Source of the DNA: Beverwykella pulmonaria
Lineage: Eukaryota; Ascomycota; Dothideomycetes; Pleosporales; Melanommataceae
Assembly: GCA_001599595.1 (NCBI GenBank)
Contig: BCHH01000005.1
Span: 910,671 to 974,670 of the forward strand
Length of the DNA: 64,000 nt
Direction of reading: 5' to 3'
Shown here: positions 33,476-43,864 of the stretch, in pieces
How positions within the stretch are numbered: the stretch's first letter is position 1
Layout: every line of letters begins with the position of its first letter
Made by a program: the position numbers and the translations under genes
Notes under the pieces: model-generated
What the model was told of the DNA's origin: nothing
What the model saw: the letters and a program-made list of their open reading frames with translations, nothing else
The model's database searches: none

Positions 33476-34375
33476 TTAGCGCATGCGTGGCCCGCTCGGC
33501 AGACCGACGCGTCCGCCACCAGGGCGCTTTGGCTTCTCCTCCTCGTAAGCTCCCATGTTGTAGCTTGGACCGTAAGGGTCGTCGTTGCCTGCCCACGGCG
33601 AGTTTGCCGACATGACGTACGAGTTCTGCTGATTCTGCTGCCGTGAAGCCGCTCCTCCTCCCGAAGAGTATCCGCTGTTCCGATCGTCAGGATACGGCGG
33701 TCGTCCTCCTTGAGAGCCAGCCCGATCGTATGGGTTTCGCGCTGATGCACCAGCACCAGGAGTGACAGACGGGCTCGAGTTTGTCGACGACCCCGGACTC
33801 TGTGCCGGGCTCTTCGATCCCCACAGTCGAGCCTTGAGTCTCTCTTGTGCCGTGGTTCCTGCTCCTGAGCCCGCGCTTGGTGGGGGCGATGGCTCGGCGG
33901 GGCGTCCTCCAAACGTCGATTGGTAGCTTCCTCCTCTCTGACTTGGTAGGGGTCTACCCTGGATTTGGGGCTCCGGGGAGTACGAGTCTCCACCGCCCAG
34001 CCGCCCTGGCTGTCGTCCACCGCCACCCCGTCCTTGTGCTCGTCGCAGCGAGGCTGGCTCTTGTTGTTGGGGTTGTTGTGGCGCGTCCCATAGATCATTC
34101 AAGCCTCCTCCTCCCCCGCGGCCCATTTGAGATTGATTAGGTTGACGCCCAGACGAAGACACGAATTGCACTGGTGCAGCCTGTGGGGCTTTGGGATCGG
34201 GGGGCAGCCATTGCGGGTACGGCCTGCCTTTCTCTTGATAATATGCGCGGAAAACTCGGCAGAGATGTGTGTCGTCTTCTGTATCGCCGTCTGCTTCATC
34301 TGAGAGAAGCGTCCGCCGGAGCGTGTTATATTTGGACGTGGTCGTTGTGAGGAGATTGTTAAGGTACGATGACAT
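33476..34375 (-). CDS. Mso1-like Sec1-binding exocytosis protein
   Basis: Single-exon gene, 299 aa. The N-terminal ~65 residues match the Sec1-binding region of Mso1 (MSSYLNNLLTTTTSKYNTLR, then RVFRAYYQEKGRPYPQWLPP). In yeast this segment binds the SM protein Sec1 at sites of SNARE assembly on the plasma membrane. The remaining ~230 residues are low complexity, rich in Gly, Pro, Gln, Ser and Arg, with RGGGG and QQPQQQ runs, and are probably disordered. The C-terminus is basic (KPKRPGGGRVGLPSGPRMR). Fungal homologues share this short conserved head and long variable tail. An overlapping frame at 33343-34098 is open only because of the GC-rich low-complexity tail. Confidence 0.85.
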   Translation of the reverse strand: MSSYLNNLLTTTTSKYNTLRRTLLSDEADGDTEDDTHLCRVFRAYYQEKGRPYPQWLPPDPKAPQAAPVQFVSSSGRQPNQSQMGRGGGGGLNDLWDAPQQPQQQEPASLRRAQGRGGGGRQPGRLGGGDSYSPEPQIQGRPLPSQRGGSYQSTFGGRPAEPSPPPSAGSGAGTTAQERLKARLWGSKSPAQSPGSSTNSSPSVTPGAGASARNPYDRAGSQGGRPPYPDDRNSGYSSGGGAASRQQNQQNSYVMSANSPWAGNDDPYGPSYNMGAYEEEKPKRPGGGRVGLPSGPRMR

Positions 34376-36391
34376 TTCGGCGGTAGAGAAGGGGATAAAC
34401 CGCGATCGGTATTAAGTGTGTACGCAACTTGTGCGATTTGTGGTAGCCGTCAAGTGCTGCGTTGAAGAGCAGGAAGGAGGGAGTGAGTGTAGCGGGGAGG
34501 AACTGGAAGCGCTGGTGCATAGTCTTGGCGCCAAGTTCCACTTCAATTTGGCGAGTCGTTCCAAACGCAACCACGACATTGTCACCACAAGTCACCACGA
34601 GCGGCTAATTCATCTCATTTTGTCTCATCCCCGTCTATACCACACAGCTCAACTTCGAATGACAGAGTGATGTCCTGTCTCTACCTCGTGTCTTGAGCGG
34701 GAAAGGTATACCATCGTCCACAACGCTGTTGGGGAAATCCTTCATTTTGTGTCAATTCTTTTATTTTCCCACCAGTCTATTTGTCTATTTTCGTTCTCAT
34801 TCTCATTCCCTCCAAACCTACTTCTCTCTCACAAAAAGAGCGAGGTTGATCCAAACCTATGAAACATGGCGAAACATTCTCTCGTGGAGACGCAATTCTC
34901 AAACAAACAATGGCCAATTGCTTGGGAAGCATGACTCGGCGACCTGACAGCGCTGCGTAGCCCTAGTCAACCTCAAGTTCAGTCAATCGCTACTCCGTTC
35001 TTCTCGTCTTCCAAGGAATCTCTGTGCTAGTCTAAATGTATCCACCCGACAACGACACCTTGGAACAAAGCCACAAAGACTTTGAGCATGGCCCCCCAAG
35101 CCGCTTCCCTGCCGAATTTGTCGTCGACTACTCTCGAAATTCGACTCTAAATTAACACCTCCAAACCCCCGGACCAGGCCCAGGCCCATGTAGCTTAAAA
35201 CTATTATACGTCCCTGGGAACCTTCTCAACTCTATTGGCATACCTATGTATACATCGACATCCACTTTACAACCCACACGCTATTCATGTCTACACTTAC
35301 CACCGCTCGCCCCGATAGCACTAATCTACACAGAGCTGGTTAAAACCGTCTCATTTCTACCCGGGACAGGATAAATCTGCCACATGCGCATCAAGTGCCT
35401 TGGTGGCGTCATCTTGGGAATGTTACCATTTAGATCTCAGACCTTCTAGCCACAAAACGTGTTGAAGATCGTCGGGCAGTCTTGTTGATGGCGCCATGTA
35501 AGGCGATCTTGGAATAGAAGGCATCGCCATCCCAAGTGGAGAGGGGACAGGAGGAGGGCGGCAGAAAATTTGACTTGCTCGCAGTCTCCGTCTTCCCCAA
35601 AATCGCGGGGTCCCCTGTCCGGGTCCCGCAGCGGCTATCAACCGTCAGAAGGTAAGGTGGGTCCTATAGGTATAATTTGTTAGCTTCGTCTGAGAAATTC
35701 TTGCTGCGAGTGTATTGCCATTCACGTGCCTTGGTATTGTTGACGAAGAGTTGGGGGAAGCGGTCTGAGGTCTGAGACAGTGAGCAAGTGTGGTGTAAGA
35801 ATGATAAGTGGGGGTGCAGCAGACGTCTACCATGCGCGCGGATGGCTTAAAAGAGAAGTGCGAGAGAGACTAGAAGCGAGGACAGGTCCTCATTGTAAAC
35901 TGATCTGACTTCAAGCTCAATGAACTAGCCCCTTGGTAGAGGTTTCTGATACTAGATTTATGTTTGGAGGCGTGTATTGAGTTTGCGACTAATAGTTCAG
36001 GAGAAGAATGGAAAGCTTGATTATGAAGCTGTTAGCATATCAAAAATTTGCACGCAGGTTAATATTCTACGCGGGTGCTTTGGTCCTAATTTCAATCGTC
36101 TTCGCCCATATAAAGACTCTCGTTTTTCTACGATGCCAGTTCTAAAGTCGTTTTCGGGTTGGCATTACAAATAGTGATCCACCCTATTCAGTATGGATGG
36201 TACTAGATCTAAGTTATATATTTTTCTCATTCACTCTACTTTGGTTTCCTTTTATTGTTGGAAATACTAAGATAAGTATTACAATATTTCTATTGTTAGA
36301 TATTATATGCTATTTAGTACGCTTAGCCATAAATCACACTCTCATTCTTCAGTCCTAACCTTTAACATACACTCCTCCCTCTCTCCTCCCT
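34376..36391. other. ~2 kb gene desert
   Basis: No gene with domain character or splice structure was found on either strand. The part after about 35900 is strongly AT-rich. The Mso1-like promoter should lie at 34376-34700. Confidence 0.5.
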
Positions 36392-37758
36392 CTACCAAAA
36401 TCGAAAATAATTACTTAATCTAGGCATAGAACTATAAGCAGGGTTCTCGAGAAGATCATTGGCAGGAAACGGAACTTGCTGCCGCCTTCCCACCTGGTAA
36501 AAACTTCCCAACTGATAAAAACTCACCCTCACAATTCGAAACCCAAACTTATCATGTTCCTCCCTCTCCCACTCCATCTCCGGCCAACCTACATACACGG
36601 TAAACTTGCCGCTGACTTTGACCCCAATCAAGGGTCTGAGTAGATGCGGACTACTGATAAGCGGGCCTAGGCGCTTGTCCTCGAGGACGATGGTGAGAGT
36701 ATCGAGGGAGGGGAGAGTCTTAAGCAGGGTGCAGGTCTGCGCCCAGGAGACATCGTCAGGCCGGGTGTGTATGCTCTGCAGGGAAATGTAGCCGCGGATT
36801 GTGAAGTGAAGATGCATCTTGCGCAGATGGGGGAGGCGGAGGGACGGTAGAGTGCGGGAGAAGAGAGGGAATGTGTGTAAGGAATGGAAAATGAATGTGT
36901 TCGTTGTGTAGAGCAAGGGGAGGGTGTCGGTATATCTGATTTTGGGAAAACCATTCATTAATGTTCTTATTTCATCTCTAGTGCTTAAAAAAAAAGGATG
37001 GAGGATACCTACATCATCCGACACGTTTTCACTAATGCCAACGAAGAATTTCCTTCCTTCCGAACCCACCACCTCTTATATCTCTCCTCTAGCTGGGCAT
37101 GGCTCTGTGAATGGGCGCCGGGGGCATAGAAGTACAACTCCCCGTTTTTGTTCACCCAGCTCAGACATAGCCCGTGCGAATCCCTGCCTAGCTGCACATC
37201 TGCCTTCCCACTATTATCTACTCTTTTAACTCCCACGATGCGCGCAGGATTCAACTTGCATACCTCGTAGTCAAGGCGTGAGTAGAAAGGCTGGGGACGC
37301 AGTGTAAATCGCGGGGGTAATGTACGACTGGGGACGAGGGAGGGGACAATGTGTAAGGCGGTATAAATGGGGAGGATGAGACGGTAGATTTGAAGTCTTA
37401 GTTCCGGGGGCAGTTTTGTAATGAACAAGCATCTGGACTGCGGAGATGTGGATTGTGTTCTAAATTTCCTGAGGACTCTGCAGACGAGTTTCATGCCCAA
37501 CACCTGGGATTCTGATTCCGGTGATGAGGAAATGCTTAATCTGCGCCTCACCAATCGCAAAGGAGGCGGTGGTGCTAAATGAATCCGATTACTCGGATCC
37601 ACCACCAGAGGTGGTTGAGGAGGATGCGCCCAGCGAGATACAGTTGTAGCGAGTATCTTGTAGGGTTTGCGGACAATGCGTTTCCATAATTTTTGGAGAG
37701 CTCGGAAAAAGTCGCGGCGGTGAGGGAAGCGTGGTGCACGTCGTCTCATGGATGTCAT
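36392..37758 (-). CDS. DUF7730-like fungal protein, second copy
   Basis: Exons 37758-37013 and 36935-36392 give 429 aa. It has the family layout seen at 17414-18512: KLPPELRLQIYRLILP near residue 116, then at the splice CRMIYTDTLPLLYTTNTF, then a block ending RPLIGVKVSGKFTVYVGWPE. The N-terminus is long, basic and proline-rich (RRRAPRFPHRRDFF, HPPQPPLVVD). No membrane segment was seen, unlike the first copy. Function unknown; the family is expanded in many plant-associated and saprobic ascomycetes. It sits in AT-richer, gene-poor surroundings. Confidence 0.75.
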
Positions 37759-38748
37759 TTTTGGTAAAAATGGCTGGAGGGGAGGGGAGAAGATGTCCAG
37801 GTTGAGCGTGTTGTTGGATACTGGTAGTTAGGAGCCTGGTTGTGAGGGGATGTGTGGCTGTGCTCGTATTTATGAGGTGAGGCTGAAGGAAGTAGTAAAA
37901 GTGCAAAGAAATCTGTCTTGTAGGAAGTGGACATATACGACAGTGGAATCCTCTCTTGAGAGACCTGCACGAAAGCTGCTTCTCACGTAGGCAAATTGTT
38001 GTTTGTGATCACGTGCATTCACATATTTGAACTCCGCAAATAAGCTGGATGTTGCTGATCACGTCCTTGCCTAGTAGGTGTGCTCTCAAACCCATGGAGT
38101 CAGAATCGAATTTGTTCACGATCAAAATAACAACTCGTGGAATTAAAAGTTCTGATGTCGGTTTTCTCAGCTGCCAACAGGCTGTCCTAGGCTTCGATAT
38201 ATATGCCAAGATTGTGTAACATTTACCCGCACAGCTGAAATTAGATTGCGTGAGCCGAACCATAATATTGAGGTTGCAACTCGAAATTTACATGGGTTGC
38301 AATAACCTCTTAACAATATTTTCACGCTATTAGAATTCTCTCTACTGCAGAATGTAGAGAAAAGTGGAATGAATCAAAGCTGGAAATTGCAGCTGCTCTA
38401 CTATATTCAAACTCTTACTCCAGGAACGTAGGGGATTTGGTGATTGCAACCAAGACTAAGGTTCTTTCCAAGACTGCAGGTGCTTCAGAAACCCTGGTGA
38501 CTATTATATTGCTCAGCTCCTTTTCTTATACCACCTAGGTTCGCATATCTCCGATGTACAATCCATTATCGAGCAGTTGGCGTCACCGACTGGGTAACAA
38601 GTCGGCGATTAACGGTAAGTTTGATGACCTCAGTACGTTCGCTCTGTTGGCAGTATACTACATTTGCAATATATAAGCTCTAACGCTCGCAGCGGAAAGA
38701 TTGTCAAAACTTCCTAGTCACACGAAACAATCATAATTTGTGTCCAGA
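37759..38748. other. intergenic region, no gene recognised
   Basis: AT-rich; a CACGTG hexamer occurs near 38012. Only short open frames. Confidence 0.45.
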
Positions 38749-39330
38749 ATGCCTTTCTTTTCCAAGCCCATCGATCACCTCTTCCTATTCCTTTCTAGCC
38801 TGGGACTTATCCATGGCGCACCCCTCCCATCCGCCGCCGCCCCGGACACTCTTTCTGCGCCTTTAGAAGGATATCATTACTGGCCCATTGATGCTGCAGA
38901 GCGCGAACGCCTCTCCAAACTCCTCGGAGTCGACTTTGCCTCACTGAAGGTCGCTGGGACTTTTGTTGATGCGCCGAAGGAGAGATGTGAGAATTGCGGG
39001 ATGTCGGCCGGGCTGTAAGATCTCCCGCAACTTGGTACAAGCTTTGACGACTTGGTTGCTAATTCCCTTCAGGGATGATTTCGTCAGTAATGTACGCTCT
39101 TTGTCCAATAAATTGGGGGTAAACTTATAGAAGCTAAATCAACATAGGCGCTGAAAGACGGCATCTATAATCGCGAGTTTATGGTTAAGACTCTAAGAGA
39201 GCGGATACCAAATAGATGTCCAGCGCATTTTTTGGAGTGCTCAGACTGTGGGGAGAAGTATAAGCGTGGAACTTTCAGTTGGCCGCTTGGTACTTTTAAT
39301 TGGATCCATGATGCACCTATTGCGGCTTAA
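38749..39330 (+). CDS. small secreted protein with CxxC pairs
   Basis: Exons 38749-39014, 39073-39091 and 39148-39330 give 155 aa. The N-terminus MPFFSKPIDHLFLFLSSLGL ending near IHGAP is a signal peptide. The mature protein has four CxxC-like cysteines: CENCGM before the first intron, and CPAHFLECSDCGEKY near the C-terminus, a spacing that could bind zinc or form two disulfides. The middle exon is only 19 nt, coding for LDDFVSN across its junctions. Splice sites are GTAAGA...TTCAG and GTACGC...CATAG. I do not recognise the family. Size, secretion signal and the repeat-rich setting make an effector-like protein possible but unproven. Confidence 0.65.
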
Positions 39331-39911
39331 ATCTTGTCAGCTCACCGAAAACTATGTTCATGTCTGCTAGCTATAACCTCGAACATTACCCAGCGCGGGG
39401 CCCCTCACCGACACACTTACCCGCCTAATGGGATAAAACGCTTGAATTACACGAAGTGTGATAACTGCCGCCGTGTGAGTATCTACCCAATGCTCACTCG
39501 ATATTCTGCTGCAGCTACGCACTGGCTAGAGCATCACTCTTCAGTTCCTCGCTTCTACGATGGCATCTCCTCCCATAGCGTACTGATATGAACGCCCATG
39601 ATCGCTCTCAATCAGGACGAGAGGCAATGGAGATATAATCAGATGTGTATTATGCACGCTACTATTATAACTCCGGGGCCTCCACAACCAGGAGGTATTT
39701 CGCGCTCGATTTCCCAACACCAGCGATTGGAAGATATATCATCAAGTAGTACCTTTTCTAGACGTACCTAGGTAGATTAATGCGAGACGGCTAGAGTAAA
39801 AAATGTGCGTGAGGTATGTATTGGTGATCTAAGTCCTCTGGTAGACAATTAGCTCGGAAACATGGATGATATCAACTTAAATAGATGGAATGGAACTGAC
39901 CGCTGACTGTC
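39331..39911. other. intergenic region, no gene recognised
   Basis: Only short frames without domain features. Confidence 0.45.
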
Positions 39912-40088
39912 CTACGGTAGCTCATAAGCCCCACTGGTCCTGTTCTTCCGACGATACATGTGGTACAGTTGCAACGCAGCGATAATAACTCCAATGCTTG
40001 ATAAAACTCCAAACACAATTGTGGCACTTGGCGAGTCGACTGACGTAGCAGGAATGGGGAGTGGCATCGGTGTTGGATTTGGAGGCAT
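39912..40088 (-). CDS. single-span membrane microprotein, paralogue A
   Basis: A 58-residue frame from ATG 40088 to TAG at 39912. A Pro/Ser/Thr-rich head is followed by one clear transmembrane helix (SATIVFGVLSSIGVIIAALQ), then LYHMYRRKNRT and a C-terminal ELP. The same helix and ending recur in the frame at 43294-43428, with mostly conservative changes. That is strong evidence for coding selection. A 5' leader of about 190 bp is also similar between the copies, starting with an identical CTCGATTTAAATATGC block. The positive residues after the helix suggest the tail is cytosolic. Family and function are unknown. Confidence 0.6.
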   Translation of the reverse strand: MPPNPTPMPLPIPATSVDSPSATIVFGVLSSIGVIIAALQLYHMYRRKNRTSGAYELP

Positions 40089-40920
40089 CGGTTGATGTGG
40101 ATAATAACGAGTAGCTAATCGGACGAGGGAAATAACTGCAGAATGTATGTGAAAAATGCGTGCTCACAAGAGAGAGCCGGGACGCAAAGTTGATCACTTC
40201 AGCAAGAAACGATTGAAGTTTGCTTTGAGAGATGGGTGGTCGAGAAAGCTGGAGGAGAGGGCCGTCGACGGCATATTTAAATCGAGGTGCTAGGAACTTA
40301 AGGCAAGCTCGAGAGCGGAGCAGAGTGGTTGAGCTAAGTGTCAACGTGTATGGAAATGCGACGACCAATTGTTGATGCGTGCCCTGCGCTAATTTGAACC
40401 TAGGCGCAGCACCACCACGCCACAGCCAAAAGTCACGGATAGCTGCAGGGCAATGACTGGCGCGCCGAGACGCTGCCTATCGAGCATCCGAGCCGCACAT
40501 CTTATCTTGGACGTCTGCACTCTGTTGCAATTTTTAGCGAATTAAATTCACTTTTTAATTTTCACCGCACTCATTTCACTTTTCAACGCATCTGTAGGCC
40601 TGGGCACCATATCAGTCACATGGATATGCCATGGACGAATCCGTCCGTTGTCATATATTCTTATAATAATTTTGCTTAACCTAACTGCCGTGTTAGCAAG
40701 AGTTAAGTCGAGAAAATGGTACCTTGCGATCCGCCAGGACCGCCGCTTTCTCCTACTACCAATTTTTTAGTATTTACCTTCTCTAGTCGTCGTCGCTGTT
40801 GTCCAAAGTATACACTTTTCGTCCGTGTCCACCAATCTAGTACGTGCAAAGGCCCGTCAACTGCATAACACCGCCGAGCGTCTGATACCATAGCCGGCAT
40901 TGGACCTTTTGCCCCAGGTA
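40089..40920. other. 5' flank of microprotein A; otherwise no gene
   Basis: The shared leader of microprotein A runs up to about 40275. The rest is AT-rich around 40530-40680 and shows nothing recognisable. Confidence 0.45.
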
Positions 40921-41376
40921 TCACCAAATCGGTACTCGTGGCTGATACTTGCGCGGGTAGGTGGAATCCTACACGCTTCCATCAACGGTTCCTTTGCCTC
41001 CTTCGTCCAAGCCTCGTGAATCTCGTCCAAGGTTTGATTGTGAAACCACTTCCCCGCAAGACAGCCGCACGTTTGCTTACCACCATGTTGGGATCAATTC
41101 GCAGGGTCACCGCTGTGGTCAAAGCTCGCGGTGCAGGTGTCACCAAATCGGTACTCGTGGCCGATACTTGCGCGGGCAGGTGAAATCCTGCACGCCAACG
41201 GTTCCTTTGCCCCCCTCGTCCAAGCCTCGTGGATCGCGTCCAAGGTTTGATTGTGAAACCACTTCCCCGCAAGACAGCCGCACGTGTGCTTACCACCGTG
41301 TTGGGATCAACTCGCAGCACTAGCCCGCGGTCCAGGGTCGACCAGGGTCGCCGCTGTGGTCAAAGCTCGCGGTGCT
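40921..41376 (+). repeat. tandem direct repeat, two ~220-bp units
   Basis: Unit 1 (40921-41138) begins TCACCAAATCGGTACTCGTG and is followed directly by unit 2 (41139-41376) with the same beginning. They share a long near-identical core from the GTCCAAGCCTCGTG block through GCAAGACAGCCGCACGT. Unit 2 carries a ~25-bp insertion near 41318-41343 with a CCAGGGTCGA duplication. On the minus strand both units keep an open frame encoding LAGKWFHNQTLD, which suggests duplicated ancestral coding sequence. No intact gene spans it. Confidence 0.85.
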
Positions 41377-41566
41377 AGCGCTGGGCGTGCTAGGATATCA
41401 TGGTATGGGAGCGCCGCTATATATCACCAAGAAGATCGAGATCCTCCAGTATACTGAGGTGTTGGAGTTTGTGATCACGTAATATGGACGGGAGAATATT
41501 GAGGGACTGAGTTGGTTGAGAAGCTATGGAGATCAACGAGCATATATACGGAAATGAGTAATCAGG

Positions 41567-41665
41567 ATGTGTGACTAAGCGTATAATGCACGTGATACAC
41601 TCGTGATATCAAAGATATGTGACTAAGCATACGGTGCACGTGATAGCACGTGATGCACCGTGATA
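41567..41665 (+). repeat. short direct repeats carrying CACGTGAT motifs
   Basis: GTGACTAAGC occurs at 41571 and 41619 (48 bp apart), each followed by a CACGTGAT box (41589 and 41637). A further CACGTG lies at 41647, and two more at 42495 and 42512. CACGTG is the core site of bHLH factors. Confidence 0.55.
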
Positions 41666-43293
41666 TGAGGGCTTCGGTGTGAACCATTTCAGACAATTCG
41701 TATAACCGGATGAGTTCAGCCTGGGAAAGAAGTTGCAAGTGGCGCGACTCCAATTCGGCTAGTCGGGTCAAATATCCTGTTCCCGAATTCGCACGTTAAG
41801 TTATCTGGAACATTCACAAAAATTCCATTTCGCAACGAATGCGGAATTAGGAGGATTTCCTCAAGCTCGAAACACGAACGACAAACCAAGTGGTCTACAG
41901 TTATTCTAGAACCCTCTTAAAGACCATTTGCTTCGGTCCCAAGGAAACGACTTACCATAACAGATATTTACAACGTTCCTGGACAATGGAATGAGAAGCC
42001 AGACAAGCATCATCAAAACCGTACTGAAAGCGCTCGACATAGCCAATTATGCATACAAATTTGGTGTATTTAGAGCTTTCATGCAGGGCTTCCAAAGCCA
42101 TCATTGGAGCGGGAGGGGGACATTCAGCAGATGGGAAAAAATGCCTTCTCATACACCTATAAGGATCGGCAGTGAATTACTGCCTATTACAATCTGTGCG
42201 GAGCGAATCATTCTTGTCGACTTAACTCTGCAGTCCAATTTCAAGGTTCTGGCGATTGCTGTCGAACAGCAGGCTCATTACCATTTCGTTCATCCGATCA
42301 GATACCAAAATTCCGATTGAGTATTTCTCCGAAAAATGCTTTCTACGTCAAGCAACTGGCCACCAGGCTCAGTTACAGCAATACAACTTCCTGTTCAGAT
42401 GCATAGATATCGAAGTTAAAATGAGGTGAATTGAGCTCTCTGTGTGTCAGAGAAGGTTGGGCTGGAGGACACCTATATATAGCTAGTACAACGGCACGTG
42501 ATATAGTAATGCACGTGATATAACCGTAACAATAGATTGTATCCAAAATACCGCGGCTTGATGCACGCAAGGACATGAAGAGCGCGGTCATTCTGGAGAT
42601 GCGCTGGGAACCTGGAATGGGGTCTTGGACGTCGAGGTCAGTGCCCGCATGTTCGAAGCTTCGGGCTGTGGCCTTGGAAAATGCAGCCTGCAGGACGCCC
42701 CCAGCGCGCACCGAGCACTTGGCAGCGACATTGCAAAATTACGGTGGTGTCTGATTCTATGCGGGTGTGAATGTCGTTGTGCAAATGATTATGAGAAAGA
42801 CGCTATTGCTCTCGGACGCAGACACTCAAATGCAAGCTCTGGGACACAGTAGAGAATCACAAAATCTGTACGGGGACATAACTGATCACGTTTCCTCGCA
42901 ATGCCTCTTTGTAGAGGAGTCGTCATGCCAGACTATCTATGGCTCCAGTGTGCACTCTTTTGCTAGAGAATGAGTAGAGAAGAAGTGGTGAAGGTCCCTA
43001 GCCGCACTTTCCTGAAGCGGTAGCTCGCTTCCGCATGCTCTCGGACCGATTGACGTGAGTGATGGTCTTAACAGCGGAGTAACATCTCGCCGAATCTCGA
43101 TTTAAATATGCTCTCCACAAACCCCTTCCCCATCTCACAAAGCGAACCTCAACTATCTTTAGGTCAGCTCTGCATTCATTATTTGCACATCAACTCTTAT
43201 CATTTGCACTTAATGCGCAACGAACAACTCAATGTCCCTAGACCAAGAGTATCACTTGCTATTTCAGCATTAACACTGCCCCCAATTACCACC
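41666..43293. other. gene-poor stretch
   Basis: No gene supported. Several small open frames lack homology signals. The last ~190 bp (from about 43095) is the leader shared with microprotein A. Confidence 0.45.
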
Positions 43294-43428
43294 ATGTCCA
43301 CCGATCCACCCAGTGTCACCATCATATTCGGTGTTCTGTCAAGTATTGGAGTTGTCATCGCAGCACTGCAGCTCTATCATACGTACCAGAGGAGGAGAAG
43401 GTTTGAGCAAACTTTCGAACTTCCATAA
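43294..43428 (+). CDS. single-span membrane microprotein, paralogue B
   Basis: A 44-residue frame, the paralogue of 39912-40088. A short head (MSTDPPS) precedes the helix VTIIFGVLSSIGVVIAALQL, then YHTYQRRRRF and a C-terminal ELP. The shared C-terminus and helix, with differences that keep hydrophobicity, argue that both are real proteins. The upstream frame continues open to 43108, so a longer start cannot be excluded, but the ATG at 43294 aligns with paralogue A. No domain or function is recognised. Confidence 0.6.
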   Translation: MSTDPPSVTIIFGVLSSIGVVIAALQLYHTYQRRRRFEQTFELP

Positions 43429-43864
43429 CGGAGACCATGGGCAGTGCTGCTTGTTCCTTTAAAGGTTATAAGCTAACTTGCGTATACAGAGTGCTGGTCA
43501 AAAGGTCTTGGACTGTTCATATATACCGCCCACGATCAAACTTTGTTAGTCCTTCAGTTTGCTCTTCGAATCAGGTTCACATAACTGAGACAAGCCAAAA
43601 GTTAGAAGTGAGAAGTGTTTGCCCCCACGAGTTGGCGTGAAGAAGTAAGGGCGGGATACCCGAAAAACGGAAAGATTCCTTGTAATCTTAGCGCGTAAAC
43701 TGTATACGTTGATTGCTTGTCAACGTTGAAAGTGCACAGGGCATACACAAGAGCATGTACCAACAAGATTACCCCAACTACCTAACAATACAATCAAGGT
43801 GTGTCTGCGCGTACACCACAGTACATATTCTTTAGGCTAACATCTTTACTACAGCCACGCACTT
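43429..43864. other. intergenic region, no gene recognised
   Basis: 3' flanks of microprotein B and of the dihydropyrimidinase gene. Confidence 0.45.

Noticed and set aside
33343..34098. 251-aa minus-strand frame overlapping the Mso1-like gene
   Set aside because: It has no conserved head and is Arg-rich. The frame used for 33476-34375 has the Sec1-binding motif and a proper ATG.
41991..42320. 109-aa plus-strand frame
   Set aside because: No ATG context, splice pattern, repeat paralogue or domain; probably chance in a gene-poor stretch.
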